Assembly: GCF_034190915.1 (NCBI RefSeq)
Contig: NW_026947491.1
Coordinates: forward strand, 26,662,101-26,726,100
Length of the DNA: 64,000 nt
Reading direction: 5' to 3'
Source of the DNA: Cavia porcellus
Taxonomy: Eukaryota > Chordata > Mammalia > Rodentia > Caviidae
Below, piece after piece: positions 53,711 to 64,000 of this stretch. Under the pieces are notes generated by a model. That model ran no database searches. It was given only the letters and a program-made list of their open reading frames with translations, and was not told the DNA's origin. The translations under genes and the position numbers were made by a program. Numbering within the stretch: the stretch's first letter is position 1; every line of letters begins with the position of its first letter.

Positions 53711-54099
53711 ACAATATCATAAAGATCATGGGGTATCTCTGATTTAACAATAGGCTAACTAAAGCAGAAAACTTAAAGGAGCACTTTAAGATAACTGGAA
53801 TTTCACACAATATACTCCTATTATTAAAATGGCTGCTTTAAGATTGATCACTTCTAATCTATTAGGAAAATGTTCTGTCACCAATTCTGACCTTATGGTT
53901 AACAGACTGGAATTCACATAAGTTTTGAAGAAAAAAATGCCTTAAAATGCTGTTTACATTTGTATACAAACTTTACTATGTAAGTAATTAAGATTCAAAG
54001 TTGTGGGCCTACAGATGTAGCTGTGTGGCAAACTCCCAGCACACAAATAAATAAAAAATAAAAGAAGAAAAGTTGTACAGAGATGCTGAGGATATGATA

Positions 54100-54900
54100 A
54101 CTGTTGTAGTCAGGGGTTCAAGGAGAACAATTACATACAGGACACATCATTTATAGTATTATTTTATGATGACCACCCAACAAGTTAAATACAAGGAAAG
54201 TGCAGGAAATCTATCCATACACCAAAGACCTAGAAAATCCAGCCGAGGGCATGGATCCCATGGCAATAACCTGCATGAGTTCAGCAGAAAACCTAGAGCC
54301 CATGACAATGACTCATGCAAGTCTATTTCACAGATCCGAACTGGGAAGGCCCAAAGGTCAGCGGAGGAAGCTACAAAGTCTATGCCAGTGTGGTGAAGGA
54401 TCTGTGCCAGCAGGCCAAGGGTTCTACACTGGAGCCAGGCAGCAACACTCAAAATAAGGGCCAGAGCTCCCCTGAAAAGTACCATAGCCATCCTCAGTGA
54501 CAAGGAAGTCCTGAGCTCCTCCAACAATGAGAACAGTCAAGTACATATCAGGAAACCAGCGTGACAAACTTCTCCTGGAGATTAAACAACACACATCTTC
54601 CCCTCCAGGGCCAGGAAACGATGCTCAAACTAAAGACTAGAGCTTCCCCAAAGTGAACTACAGCCACTCTCAGTGACAAGGTCCCGAGCTCCTCTGATAA
54701 TGGCCTAATTCATATCAGAGAAGCCAGCCATGAGAAGCAGGCGAAGCAATGGCTCCAAAATAACACTTAAGCAAACCCACAATGCTATGGTCTTCCTCTC
54801 CATGTCTCTAGTTATGCTGGCAACTTTCCGCAGGTGGGCCATCTTCTACATTCAGCACCATGCTGATTCATTCAGCTGGTGTTAAATTGACCATCAGTTT
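54100..54900. repeat. Unidentified GC-richer segment with two imperfect repeats
   Basis: 54429-54562 and 54607-54730 are imperfect copies (offset about 178) sharing GGCCAGAGCT-like text, AGCCA(T/C)(C)CTCAGTGACAAGG and CCTGAGCTCCTC, then ATATCAG-(G)AA-CCAG. Overlapping frames (54159-54527 minus; 54166-54396, 54200-54457 and 54315-54500 plus) show no domain that I recognise. It could be a decayed retroposed transcript or an unlisted repeat. Confidence 0.45.
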
Positions 54901-55079
54901 TTAATCCATAATAAGAACCTAGCGTAGAACTAATAGAAAAAGTAATTCCCTGATAAGATTTAAAGTTCTAAATGTTAATATCATTCATGTGTATTAGCCA
55001 GTATTACTCAACATTTCCATTTCAAGTAATTCATTCTATAAGAAACATTTCCACAAGCATCCAGAAACACATGTCCAAA

Positions 55080-55445
55080 GATGCCCACTTAGCATTGCCT
55101 CCATTAAAAACAAAAAGGACAACATTTGGACACAGCGCAAGGCCAGTGTGCTCCTGCTGCAGAGAGGCTGTGCCACGCCGTGGGGAAAGGCAGGCTGTCT
55201 GCCCAATGGGAGCGTGGGTGGCTTCCGAACTCCGCAGGCTGGCTACTCTGGGTCCTGCCTTGGCCTGCTCCACCTTAGCCTTTGTGCATTAAAGGTGTCT
55301 TCTTGAACCTCCAGACCTCCAGCAGAGTTGTGCTGATCCAGGTGCGGATGCTGAACTTAACCCAAATCCAGAGGCCTAGTGGGCAGGGGCACCTCATAAA
55401 GTGGGCATCTGTGTGTGTTAAATGAGCTGCTTCGCAATAAAGCAG
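55080..55445. other. GC-rich unassigned segment
   Basis: Higher GC than its surroundings, containing CATTAAAGGTGTC and GCAATAAAGCAGGG, which resemble poly(A) signals. Directly precedes the L1 5' region. It could be a processed-transcript remnant or the LTR-like 5' end of something else; not resolved. Confidence 0.35.
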
Positions 55446-57004
55446 GGAATGAGTCTTCAAACAACAAAAAAAATCAAACTGTTTAAATAAGCCCCTATAA
55501 ATAAAAATAGCAGAGTAGAAACTGGCAGCAATATACAGGACCTGGAAGGGAGACACCTAGAAAACAACTCAGTGAAGAAAAAAAGAAGTAGGCCTCCGGG
55601 CACTGGGAGGGAGTTGACTAGAAAACTGGGAACTACAGAGAAGCCAGAGCAATCAAGCACCATGGAAAGAGAATAACGAAGCAGCAAAAAGACTAAGCCT
55701 CGCTCCCAGGGAGGACCTGCCTCAGCCAAGGCAAAACAAGAGGGCTGGCAGCGCTCCCCAGGAAAACCCACACTACTGTAAACGAAAAGATCAGCACCAG
55801 GAATCCCTCTGAAAGTGACTTCCTGCAGGGGACAGGAGCGAGCTGGAGAAACACATGCAACAGCCCCGGAGTGGAGTATTTATTCAGGAGCCATCACTCC
55901 ACCAAAGTGGGCAGGAGCCAACCAACCGCAAGACACAGTCACAGAAGTCATAAGGGAGACTCAGACGCCCTGAGAAGTTTAAGCTCAGGCCAACAGGTAA
56001 CCGAGTCTCACCTGCCAAGCTGAGAACCAGCCACCTAGCTAAGGCTTTCCAAGTAGTGGATGTGAAAGCGCTGGCATGAAGTCCACTGAACTTATTGCCG
56101 CCTCCTCACCCTACTGCCTACATCCAACACAGGGCGGAGGCGTAATGGCTTTCCCCATCTGCCCCCAGATTGAATGGTTGCCACAGTCTGGGATACAGAC
56201 ACAGGGGCCTTTGGAGCACGGCGGTCACCTCGTAAACCCACAGCCATAAAGCAAGGTGGAGAAAGTTATCACTTGGGACACTGAGTGACACACAAACTGG
56301 GAGCAGCTGGAGCAAATGAACACAGCCCAAGCATGGATACCAACAGCAAACTACAATCAGCAGGCAAGGCGGGCGGGGTTGGACATTCTCATGCCAAAAC
56401 ATAAGTGCGGAAACAGGTCTTGGTAGTGACTCACTATGGGTCCCTGTGTCTGCCGGATTCCACTACTACACCATTCATCTGAAAGCACAGAGGAACTTTT
56501 TTCTTGAATAGAGGAGAGACATCCCTTTTGTTGTTGCTGTTGGTGGTGGTGTTGGTGGTGGTTTTTTTGGAATTTGGGGAGTGTCATTTTTTTTATTTTG
56601 CTGATTTTGCCTTTATACCTTTTTCCTGTTTGTTCTTTTCTATTACTTTTATCTAATTCTATTAATATCCTTTTATTCCTAACAGGATCTTTTAGTTCAC
56701 AACATTCAAAGCACAGGACTGGAGAGCAGACACTAACTAAAGAAACCTCCATACTAGCAGCAAAGTCTCTCCCTCTCATCAACCACAACTCTTAGCAAAA
56801 AAACAAAAACTTCTGGGACGAGGCAGCAAATATCTTCCAAAATTTTCACTCTCCCAAAGCTGCCCTGGTACACTGATGGGAGAAGGCTGAACCACACAGG
56901 TGAACCATATGAAATCATAGACGGGGAGACAGAAACCAGTTCAGTAATGCGCTCGTGAATTCAAAGATGATATAATTAGATAGATAGTAGACTTAACAAG
57001 TGAT

Positions 57005-57176
57005 GAGCCGGACGTGGTAGCTCACACCTGTAATCCCAGCACTAGGGAGGCTGACGTAGGAAGATCATTGCAAGTTCAAGACCAGCCTGGGCTACAGAGT
57101 GAGATCAAGGCCAGCCTGAACTGCATATGGAGACCCCGTCTCAAAAAAGACAAAAAATAAAATAAAATAAAAACAA
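57005..57176 (+). repeat. B1-like SINE
   Basis: CCGGACGTGGTAGCTCACACCTGTAATCCCAGC with both halves of the internal duplication and tail AAAAAAGACAAAAAATAAAATAAAA. Flanked by TGATGA / TGATCA. Confidence 0.95.
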
Positions 57177-57833
57177 ATGATCACTGAACTCATGAAAGAC
57201 ACTAATAAAAATCTGACTGAGCTAAATGAAGCAATATAAAACATGAATGACTAGTGTAGCAAAAAATTAGCATCTAGGGAGAGGTACAACCCAGAAATCC
57301 AACAGATAAAAAGTTCTACTGAAGGTATGGGTGGCAGCAGTGACCAATGAGAGAGCAGAGTGTCAGAACTGGAAGACAGGGCTGAGGCAGGTGACCTGAG
57401 CACAGAGATATCTTAAAAATAAGAGAACACAGAAAATGGATCCAACCACTGCTAAATGACACAAAGAAGACAATTCTAAGATTAACTGATATTAGTGGAG
57501 AATCTAAAGACAGTACAAATAGGAATAATAAAACCCTACTTACAGAAATAATACCAGAAAACTTTCCAAATATGGGGAATTTACATACAGATAAATGTGG
57601 GATACAGAATCACAACCCTAATTGGAAAAGAACACAACACATCACAGTCAAAATCCTGTAAGTCAAACACACAGACAGAACCTTAAAAGCTATTAGAGAA
57701 AAGCAATACATTGCTTATAAAGGTAAATTCATTAGAATCACACCAGACTTAACACAAATGTTAAAAGATAACCAAGTTGAAATAAAGTGTTTCAAGTTCT
57801 AGAAGAAAACAATTTCCAACCCAGTGAAATCTT

Positions 57834-57953
57834 TTTTTTTTTTTTTGTCTTTTCCCTTTTTATTGGTACCGGGGATCGAACTCACGACTGCCTGCTTGCA
57901 AGGCAGGCACTTATGCCACTGACCTAAATCCCCAGCCCCCAACCCAGTGAAAT

Positions 57954-57992
<39 letters not shown>

Positions 57993-58076
57993 TCCTTTTT
58001 ATCGGTACCAGGGATTGAACTCACAACTGCCTGCTTGCAAGGCAGGGGCTTATGCCGCTGAGCTAAACCTCCAGCC
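57834..58076 (-). repeat. Tandem pair of ID-like SINEs at one target site, minus strand
   Basis: Two antisense copies (57834-57938 and 57957-58076). The 18-base target CCAACCCAGTGAAATCTT occurs three times: 57816-57833, 57939-57956 and 58077-58094. The second copy carries a (TG)n run in place of its T tail. Confidence 0.95.
57959..57989. repeat. (TG)n microsatellite
   Basis: About 15 uninterrupted TG units inside the tail of the second ID copy. Confidence 0.95.
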
Positions 58077-58579
58077 CCAACCCAGTGAAATCTTACAAAA
58101 CTATTTTTCAAAATTGATGGAACATAATGTCTTTCCATGACAGAGTACCTTAAGAAATTCATGTCCACCAAACCAGCACCCAAAAATTCTCAAAGATATT
58201 CTAGAAGAAAAAATGAAGGGAATAATGTGAAAAAGTCTAAAGGAATGAATACATCAGGTTTGGCAAGCAGTTAAGCAGTAAGGGGAATAAAAGAAATCAG
58301 CAACAGGAAAATAATTCACTAACAAGAATAAAGCAATGCCTTTCAGTAACAACTTAATGCAAATGGTCTCAACTCCTCAATCAAAAGACACAGGTTCTCA
58401 AATGAGCTCAAAAGTAAAACCCAACATGTGTCATATACAAGAAATATATTTAATCCAGAAAGAAATTCAAAAACTAAAATCAAAGGATGGAAAACAATAT
58501 TTTGTGAAACAGGACACAGAAAACATGCAGGAATAGTTATCCTATTTTCAGACAGAGTGGACTTCAAGTCAAAACCAAG

Positions 58580-59125
58580 CAGAAACACAGGCCAGAGAAG
58601 CTACAGCCACAGAGAGCATCCACAGACACCCGGAAGAGAGAAAGCCACCCCTGGACCCCACTGCCATCAGGGCAGCATCAATGAGCCACTGCCCACACCA
58701 TTCCAACACATCGGAACCTCAGAGCAGAGGAACCCAGATGCCTCGTCCACTATACCCAGAGATGAGGAACCCGTGCAAGAAGCATCCAGGTCTCTGCAAC
58801 CCAGTGACTGTGAGGAACACAGGAAAATGTCAGGGCAAACAGCAGGGTGCAATCTCAGAGCACACCCAGAATAAGTCCAGGAGACACAGACACAAAATAA
58901 ATTAGAAGTCACATACCTGAAGTTTCTGAAACGATAGCAACTGAAGTAAAGAAACAACTCTGGGCTTATATTGTTTAACTTTGCATGCCTGTATCTGGTA
59001 GTCTGAGCAACTATTTAGAGGATAACAGGGTGCAATATAGTAACTATTACTGATTCCCTATTGTCTTGCTTTTGAAAGCCAAGATCATTCTCATTGTTTT
59101 GGTTGAGTCTCTTTAAAATAAAAAA
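58580..59125 (+). other. Foreign block inside L1 ORF2
   Basis: L1 ORF2 text stops after the endonuclease region and resumes near 59150. The block between is GC-richer at first, then ends with CTTTAAAATAAAAAATTAAATAAATAAATAAA, an A-rich tail with AATAAA. This is the structure of a retroposed insert on the plus strand. The overlapping frames here (58428-58874 plus, 58667-58957 minus) show no recognised domain. Confidence 0.45.
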
Positions 59126-60687
59126 TTAAATAAATAAATAAACGATCAGAAGAGGCAAATAAAATCACTACATATTGGTTAAGGACATAACAATTATAAA
59201 AAACGTATGTACTCAATACGGGTACACCTAATTTCATAAAACAAAAAAATCAGATGAACATCAACACAATTATAATGGGGGCCCTCAATACACCATCATC
59301 ACAAACAAATCAAATAGACAAAAAAAAAAAAAAATCAATGAAGAAGTAACAGTGGAACCACGCCTTCAAACAAACAGACTTAAAAGACACTGACCATGTA
59401 CCATTTAACAAGAGAATACACATTCTTCTTAAAAGCACATGGAACATTCTCCAAAATAAAGACACTGGCCCATACATCATGCTTAATTAAATATGAAGAA
59501 CCTGAAATATCCCACGCATATTATCAGATATTATAATGAAACTAGAAATCAGTGCCAAAAGAACCCACAAAAAGTATGCAAACATGGGTCACAGAAGAAA
59601 TCGAGGAGGAAATTAAACAATTCCTAGAACTAAATGACAATGTCAGTACAACAAAGCAAAACCTATGAGACACAAAGAAAGCTATCCTAAGCAGAAAGCT
59701 TATTGCTGTGAATGCCCACATTAAAAAAAAAACAGGGTGAGCCCAATTAAATAACCTTATGCTGCACCTCAAGCTCTTAGATAAACAAGAATAATCTAAA
59801 TCCAAACTTAGCACTAAGAAAAAAATCATAAAAACCAGAGCAGAAATTAATGAAATGGGGGGGGGGCAATTCAAAGAACCAATGCATTAAACACCTGGTT
59901 CTGCAAATAAATAAACAGGCAAATCCGAGCCAATCTTATCAAAAGAAGGAAAGAAAAAACATGCTAAATTCCTCTCAAAATAAGACCTAACTGGAAAGTA
60001 AGTGCTGATTATTACCATAGTGAAGGCGAGTGTCATGAGGATTACCCACAAGTCACTATCTTGCCCAACAGCCACTCTGTAATGGCAGGTAGGGCAAGGT
60101 AATTATGGCTGGCATTTTTGATCTCTAGTACTGGGTCCTATTTTCAAGGAAATTCTACATATGTCAATGCGGTAAGAAATGTAAAAGGCCAAATCACAAC
60201 AGGCACAGTGAAATCCAGAAGATTATCAGAAAATTCTATAAAAATGTATACTCAAATGGGAGAATCTACAAGACAGAGACAGATATCTAGCTACATACAC
60301 ATTACCAAAACTGAACCAAGACAGAGACCTTGAATGACTCCATAGTGGGCAATGAACTTGAGGCAGTAATAAACATACCAACAAAGAAAGTCCAGGACCC
60401 AGTAGATTTATAGCTCAATTCTGCTAGAACTTCTAACATCAGTACCCCTCCAACTCCTTAATGAAACTGAAAGGGATAGAATACTCCAAAGTCATTCCTA
60501 GAAGCTACCATTACTCTGATTCCAAAACCAGATAAAGACCCAATTAAAAAAGAAAAATCTCTGTAGGAACAAAAGTCTTCAAGATTCTGGCAAACAGAAT
60601 TCAACAAATCATGAAAAAGATCTCACATCGTGACTACTGGGCACACAATTCGATAATGCAATACACCACATAAACAGAAACAAGGGG

Positions 60688-60772
60688 GCTCAGCAGCACA
60701 AGCACCTGCCTGGTCAAGTGCAAGGTCATGGGTTCAATACCCAGTATCAAAACAAACAAACAAACAAAAACA
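60688..60772 (+). repeat. ID-like SINE
   Basis: GGGGGCTCAGCAGCACAAGCACCTGCC...GGGTTCAATACCCAGTATC with (AAAC)n tail; a 5' part of the A box is missing. Confidence 0.85.
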
Positions 60773-60954
60773 AGTACAAAATCACATGATTATCTCAACA
60801 GATGCAGAAAATGCCTGTGACAAAATCCGACATATATTCATGATAAAAATTTTAAAAAAAGAAACCAACTGAAGAAAACAGTTCTTGAGGTTGTTTCTTC
60901 ATTCTCTCTTCTGTTCAAGCACATTCAGCCGTGTGATTTTTGGGGTGTTTTATT

Positions 60955-61105
60955 TCTGTCTTTTTGGAGACAGAATCTCACTATGCAGTTCACTGGCCTT
61001 GAGCTCACTTTCTAACCCACGGTGGTCTCAAACCCACAACAATCCTCCTGCCTCAGCCTCCCAAATGCTGGGATTACAGGCATGCACCTCCATGCCCAGC
61101 TAGCC
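60955..61105 (-). repeat. B1-like SINE
   Basis: GGAGACAGAATCTCACTATGC...GCTGGGATTACAGGCATGCACCTCCATGCCCAGC. Confidence 0.93.
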
Positions 61106-61565
61106 ATGTGATCTTTGACAGAAGTCAAAAACATTTGTTGAAGGAAAAAAATCCTTCTTTAACAAATGGCCCTGGGAAAACTGGCTAGACTCTTACTTCT
61201 CACCATGTACTGAAATCAACATAGGTCAAAGATCTAATATTAAAACAGAAATGATCTACTGGAAGACAAAATAGGTAGAAGTCCTGAAGACACAGGCATA
61301 GGCAAGGACTTTCTGAACAGAACCCCAGGTGCACAAGACAACTATAACACCAAGAATCAACAAGTCGGGTTAAAAAGCTTCTGCATAGCAAAGAAAACAA
61401 TCAATGGAGTGAAGAACAACCTACAGAAAGTGGAAAAAAACCTGCCAGATATTCCTCAAAGGACAAATAGCATATACAAAGAACTCAAAAAAATCAGATC
61501 TTCCAAAATAAAAGATCCAATCAAAAAACAGGCAAATGAAGTACTTCTCAAAAAAAGTACAAATG

Positions 61566-61725
61566 GTAGCTGGGCATGGCGGTATATACCTATACCAGCA
61601 CTTGGGAGGACTGCTGTGAGTTCAAGGCCAACTTCGAGTACACAGTGCGTTCAAGGCAGGCCAAAATTACACAACAAGACCTTGTCTCAAAATAAAAACA
61701 AAAAACAAACAAAAAAAACCAAAGA
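61566..61725 (+). repeat. B1-like SINE
   Basis: GCTGGGCATGGCGGTATATACCTATACCAGCACTTGGGAGG...CAAGACCTTGTCTC. Flanked by AGTACAAA(T) at both ends (about 61556 and 61726). Confidence 0.93.
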
Positions 61726-62037
61726 AGTACAAATTACCAATATACACATGAAAAAATGTCCAGCATCTCTGGTTAGTAGACAAATGCAAATTAAAATAAC
61801 ACTTAGATTCTATCTCACTCCAGAAAGAATGGCTATCATCAAGAAATCAAGTAACAAATGCTATACAGGCTGCAGGGAAAAAGAAACCCTTCTACATTGT
61901 TGGCGGAAGGGTAAACTAACACAACCACTATGGAAATCAGCATGGCAATTGCTAAAAAAACTAAAGATAGAAACCATATTGTATGTAGGTATTTCCCCTC
62001 AAATACACTTATTCCATCTCTCTGCTGTTTTTTGGGG

Positions 62038-62198
62038 GGTTGTGTTGTTTTGTTTTGTTTGAGACAGGATCTCTCTATGCAGTTCAGGCTGGCCTTGAGC
62101 TCACTTTGTAGCCCAGGCTGGGCTGGAACTTACAATGATCTTTCTGCCTCAGCCTCCCGACTACTAGGATTACAGGTGTGAGCAACCACACCCGGTTC
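62038..62198 (-). repeat. B1-like SINE
   Basis: GAGACAGGATCTCTCTATGCAG...GGATTACAGGTGTGAGCAACCACACCCGG, with the internal duplication. Confidence 0.93.
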
Positions 62199-62204
62199 CA
62201 TGTC

Positions 62205-62545
62205 TCTGTTATGAGGTTTCTTTAACCCCACTTCTAGAAGCAGTCCCAACAGTCCTTTCATGACTGTCCTGAATCAAATTCAAAACTTTTACATTTCATG
62301 ATCACTTGAACTTTGAGGAAGAGCTGGATCTGGTGAATAAGGTGAATGAGGACACTAGTATTTTTATGATCTTGCCTTCCTGTTGGGTACCACTCAGTAG
62401 CAGTATTTGCAATATTTTTGATCACACTTCATAAAGACATCCATGGAAGATGACGTCACAACTTTAAGAAAGATGGGCAAGTGTGCTTGAAGAGAGGGAG
62501 TCTATTTTGAGGGAGATTAATAGTCTTGTATCTTTTACTGTAACA
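62205..62545 (+). repeat. DNA-transposon-like fossil, copy 3
   Basis: Shares CCTGAATCAAATTCAAAACTTTTAC, GATCACTTGAACTTTGAGGAAGAGC and GAGTCTATTTTGAGGGAGATTAATAG with the 33-kb copy. No open frame. Confidence 0.5.
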
Positions 62546-62870
62546 CATTTTAAAAATTCATCATATACTTGTATCACACCTCATATGTATGCACAGTAAC
62601 ATAGAGTAATCCAAGGAATTATATTTATGTCATAAACAGAAAACAATTAATTATGCATCAAATTTGACAGCAGCAACCTAGTTGAGAACATTAAGAGCAA
62701 CTTTATGTATAAACTGTTTCTGTAACGTTGATACGTCATATAAACAACACATTAATAAAGATCTTTTAAAATGTTGTTTCTAAAAAGCTTCACAAGAACT
62801 TCACAACGGTGCTATAAATACTTAGATTATTAAAACAGCTCCATTTCAGAATAAAAGAAAGAAAAGAAAA
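62546..62870. other. Intron 2 segment, no recognised element
   Basis: AT-rich, no landmark. Confidence 0.45.
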
Positions 62871-62874
62871 GAAA

Positions 62875-63083
62875 CCAGGGATTTAACTCAGTAGCACAAG
62901 TACCTGCCTGGCAAGCATGAGGTCATGAGTTCAATTCTTTTTTTTTTTTTTTTTTGTCTTTTTCATTTTTTTTATTGGTACCAGGGATCGAACTCACGAC
63001 TGCCTGCTTGCAAGGCAGGCGCTTATGCCGCTGACCTAAATCCCCAGCCCCTGTGAGTTCAATTCTTAGTACCAAAAAATAGA
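62875..63083. repeat. ID-like SINE interrupted by a younger ID-like SINE
   Basis: The outer plus-strand ID is in two parts (62875-62939 and 63054-63083). A near-consensus minus-strand ID (62940-63053) splits it, with target duplication TGAGTTCAATTCTT at 62926-62939 and 63054-63067, which is the outer SINE's own B-box. Confidence 0.95.
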
Positions 63084-63757
63084 ACAGTTCCATTTAGCAA
63101 AACGTAGTTTCAAAATAGCCCTACTTTATTACAAAGATTAAACAATTGAGACAGTTGCAAAAATTTACATAGAAGCTTTATATACTTTAGGTAAACAACA
63201 ATTACAACATGACCTTTTCCCCACTGTTTTTTGTTTTTGCCTTAATCACAGAGGAATCTTTTAGGAAATCACTCAGTGGTGGGCCAAGTAATCATATTTC
63301 TGTGAACAGTAGACTACACAGCCACAGCTCTATTACACTATATATATATTTATGGAACATCACTCTGATGTTTGCAGTCATGAAACTAACAACTTGTTTC
63401 TCAGATATGTCCATGTCAAGAGAGTGACACTGTATATTTCTAGAAACATTTTCCCAAAGTTTAGTATTCCTTTGTGTTCAAATGAATTTAAACACTTTAT
63501 CAGAAAGTAGTTGTGACCACATAGCTATAAAAATACTTTCCATTTGAATACATCAAGACTAATACTCACCTAATGTCAGTGATGGTCACTTCTGAGTGAT
63601 AAAGAATTTTATTCTTTTTTGTGTTCTATATTGTTTTATATTCATCTAATGATTATGGTGGCTTGCCATGGTTTAACTTATATTTTTACTTTAGAACCAT
63701 GCAAAAGCAATATGCAGAGTTGTAGAGACCATGCTTGAAGTTCTGAATTCTGAACAG
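63084..63757. other. Intron 2 segment, no recognised element
   Basis: No exon. A short ATATATATAT run at about 63341-63351. The 72-codon frame at 63209-63427 is unremarkable. Confidence 0.45.
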
Positions 63758-63853
63758 AATTTTTTTTTTTTTTTAATTGGTATCGGGGATCGAACTCAAG
63801 ACCGCCTGCTTCCAAGACAGGTGTTTATGCCACTGAGCTAAATCCCCAGCCCC
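63758..63853 (-). repeat. ID-like SINE
   Basis: Antisense: T tail, AATTGGTATCGGGGATCGAACTC to GAGCTAAATCCCCAGCCCC. CTGAATTCTG occurs on both sides, a partial target duplication. Confidence 0.93.
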
Positions 63854-64000
63854 TCCTGAATTCTGTTCCTTTCTGCAATTTACAACATGTAGTGACTACT
63901 CCACCACGGTGCAAGGCAGTGGTCCTTTGCTGCAGCTCCTGGTCGGCCATGAGACCAGGCGGAGGAACAGCTGACACTCTACACACACTTACTTCCAGTC

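Larger units (their letters stand above)
55450..62030 (+). mobile_element. Nearly full-length ancient L1, plus strand
   Basis: Order of parts: a GC-richer 5' UTR-like region (55450-56800); ORF1 region (56830-58290), ending in the conserved C-terminal domain (about 57690-58130); ORF2 endonuclease (58330-58575: MCHIQEIYL context and an FQTEWTSSQ-type end); reverse transcriptase and downstream ORF2 (59150-60870); ORF2 end and 3' region (61105-61560, 61735-62030: GGCTATCATCAAGAAATCAAG, CTACATTGTTGGCGG). Every reading frame is broken. A foreign 550-bp block sits at about 58580-59125 and many SINEs are inserted. The 217-codon frame 61409-62062 runs through L1 and a B1 and is not a gene. Confidence 0.8.

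Noticed and set aside
56357..56788. 143-codon minus-strand frame with a His/Gln-rich run
   Set aside because: The HQ run is from a simple (TTG/TGG)n stretch on the plus strand in the L1 5' region; low complexity, no gene context.
61409..62062. 217-codon plus-strand open frame, the longest in the window
   Set aside because: It begins in decayed L1 ORF2, runs through a B1 SINE and ends in another B1. There is no continuous similarity and no splice context.

Overview
The window is mammalian nuclear DNA, almost certainly rodent. It is AT-rich, intron-dominated and packed with two SINE types. One is a tRNA-derived ID-like SINE (GGGGCTGGGGATTTAGCTCAG...GATCCCTGGTACCGATAAAAA). The other is a 7SL-derived B1-like SINE with the internal duplication typical of the mouse-related rodent clade. 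The ID consensus ('AGCGGCATAAGCGCCTGCC', 3' tail 'GATAAAAACGAAAAAGACAAA') is not the mouse/rat form. I suspect a castorimorph (beaver/kangaroo-rat/pocket-gopher group) but cannot prove the species.

The only protein-coding gene I can support is IPO8 (importin-8), transcribed from the minus strand. Eighteen consecutive internal coding exons are present, with GT donors and AG acceptors throughout. By the human 25-exon numbering they are exons 3 to 20. They total 2,102 coding bases, about residues 56-756 of a protein of about 1,037. All exon-exon phases join in frame. Exons 1-2 and the promoter lie beyond the right edge, and exons 21-25 and the 3' UTR beyond the left edge. Residue numbers are from memory of the human protein and are approximate.

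Layout from left to right: 1-9837 is part of intron 20, mostly old L1 (3.0-5.85 and 8.04-9.45 kb) split by a complete minus-strand MaLR-type LTR element (about 5.87-8.04 kb), plus a 390-bp tandem duplication near the left end. 9.8-37.6 kb holds exons 20 to 4, separated by introns with ID, B1, MIR and L1 fragments. 37.6-47.7 kb is intron 3, holding a degraded 7.5-kb endogenous retrovirus on the plus strand, antisense to IPO8. Exon 3 is at 47.7-47.9 kb. 47.9-64 kb is the 3' part of intron 2, with a minus-strand L1 end, a solo LTR with a clean 4-bp target duplication, a nearly full-length ancient plus-strand L1 (55.5-62.0 kb) and several nested SINE insertions.

I found no CRISPR, operon, genuine tRNA/rRNA gene or novel protein system. 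The most unusual signals are architectural: two separate tandem pairs of ID SINEs sharing three copies of one target duplication, SINE-in-SINE nesting, local duplications, and a few GC-rich segments whose origin I cannot name.
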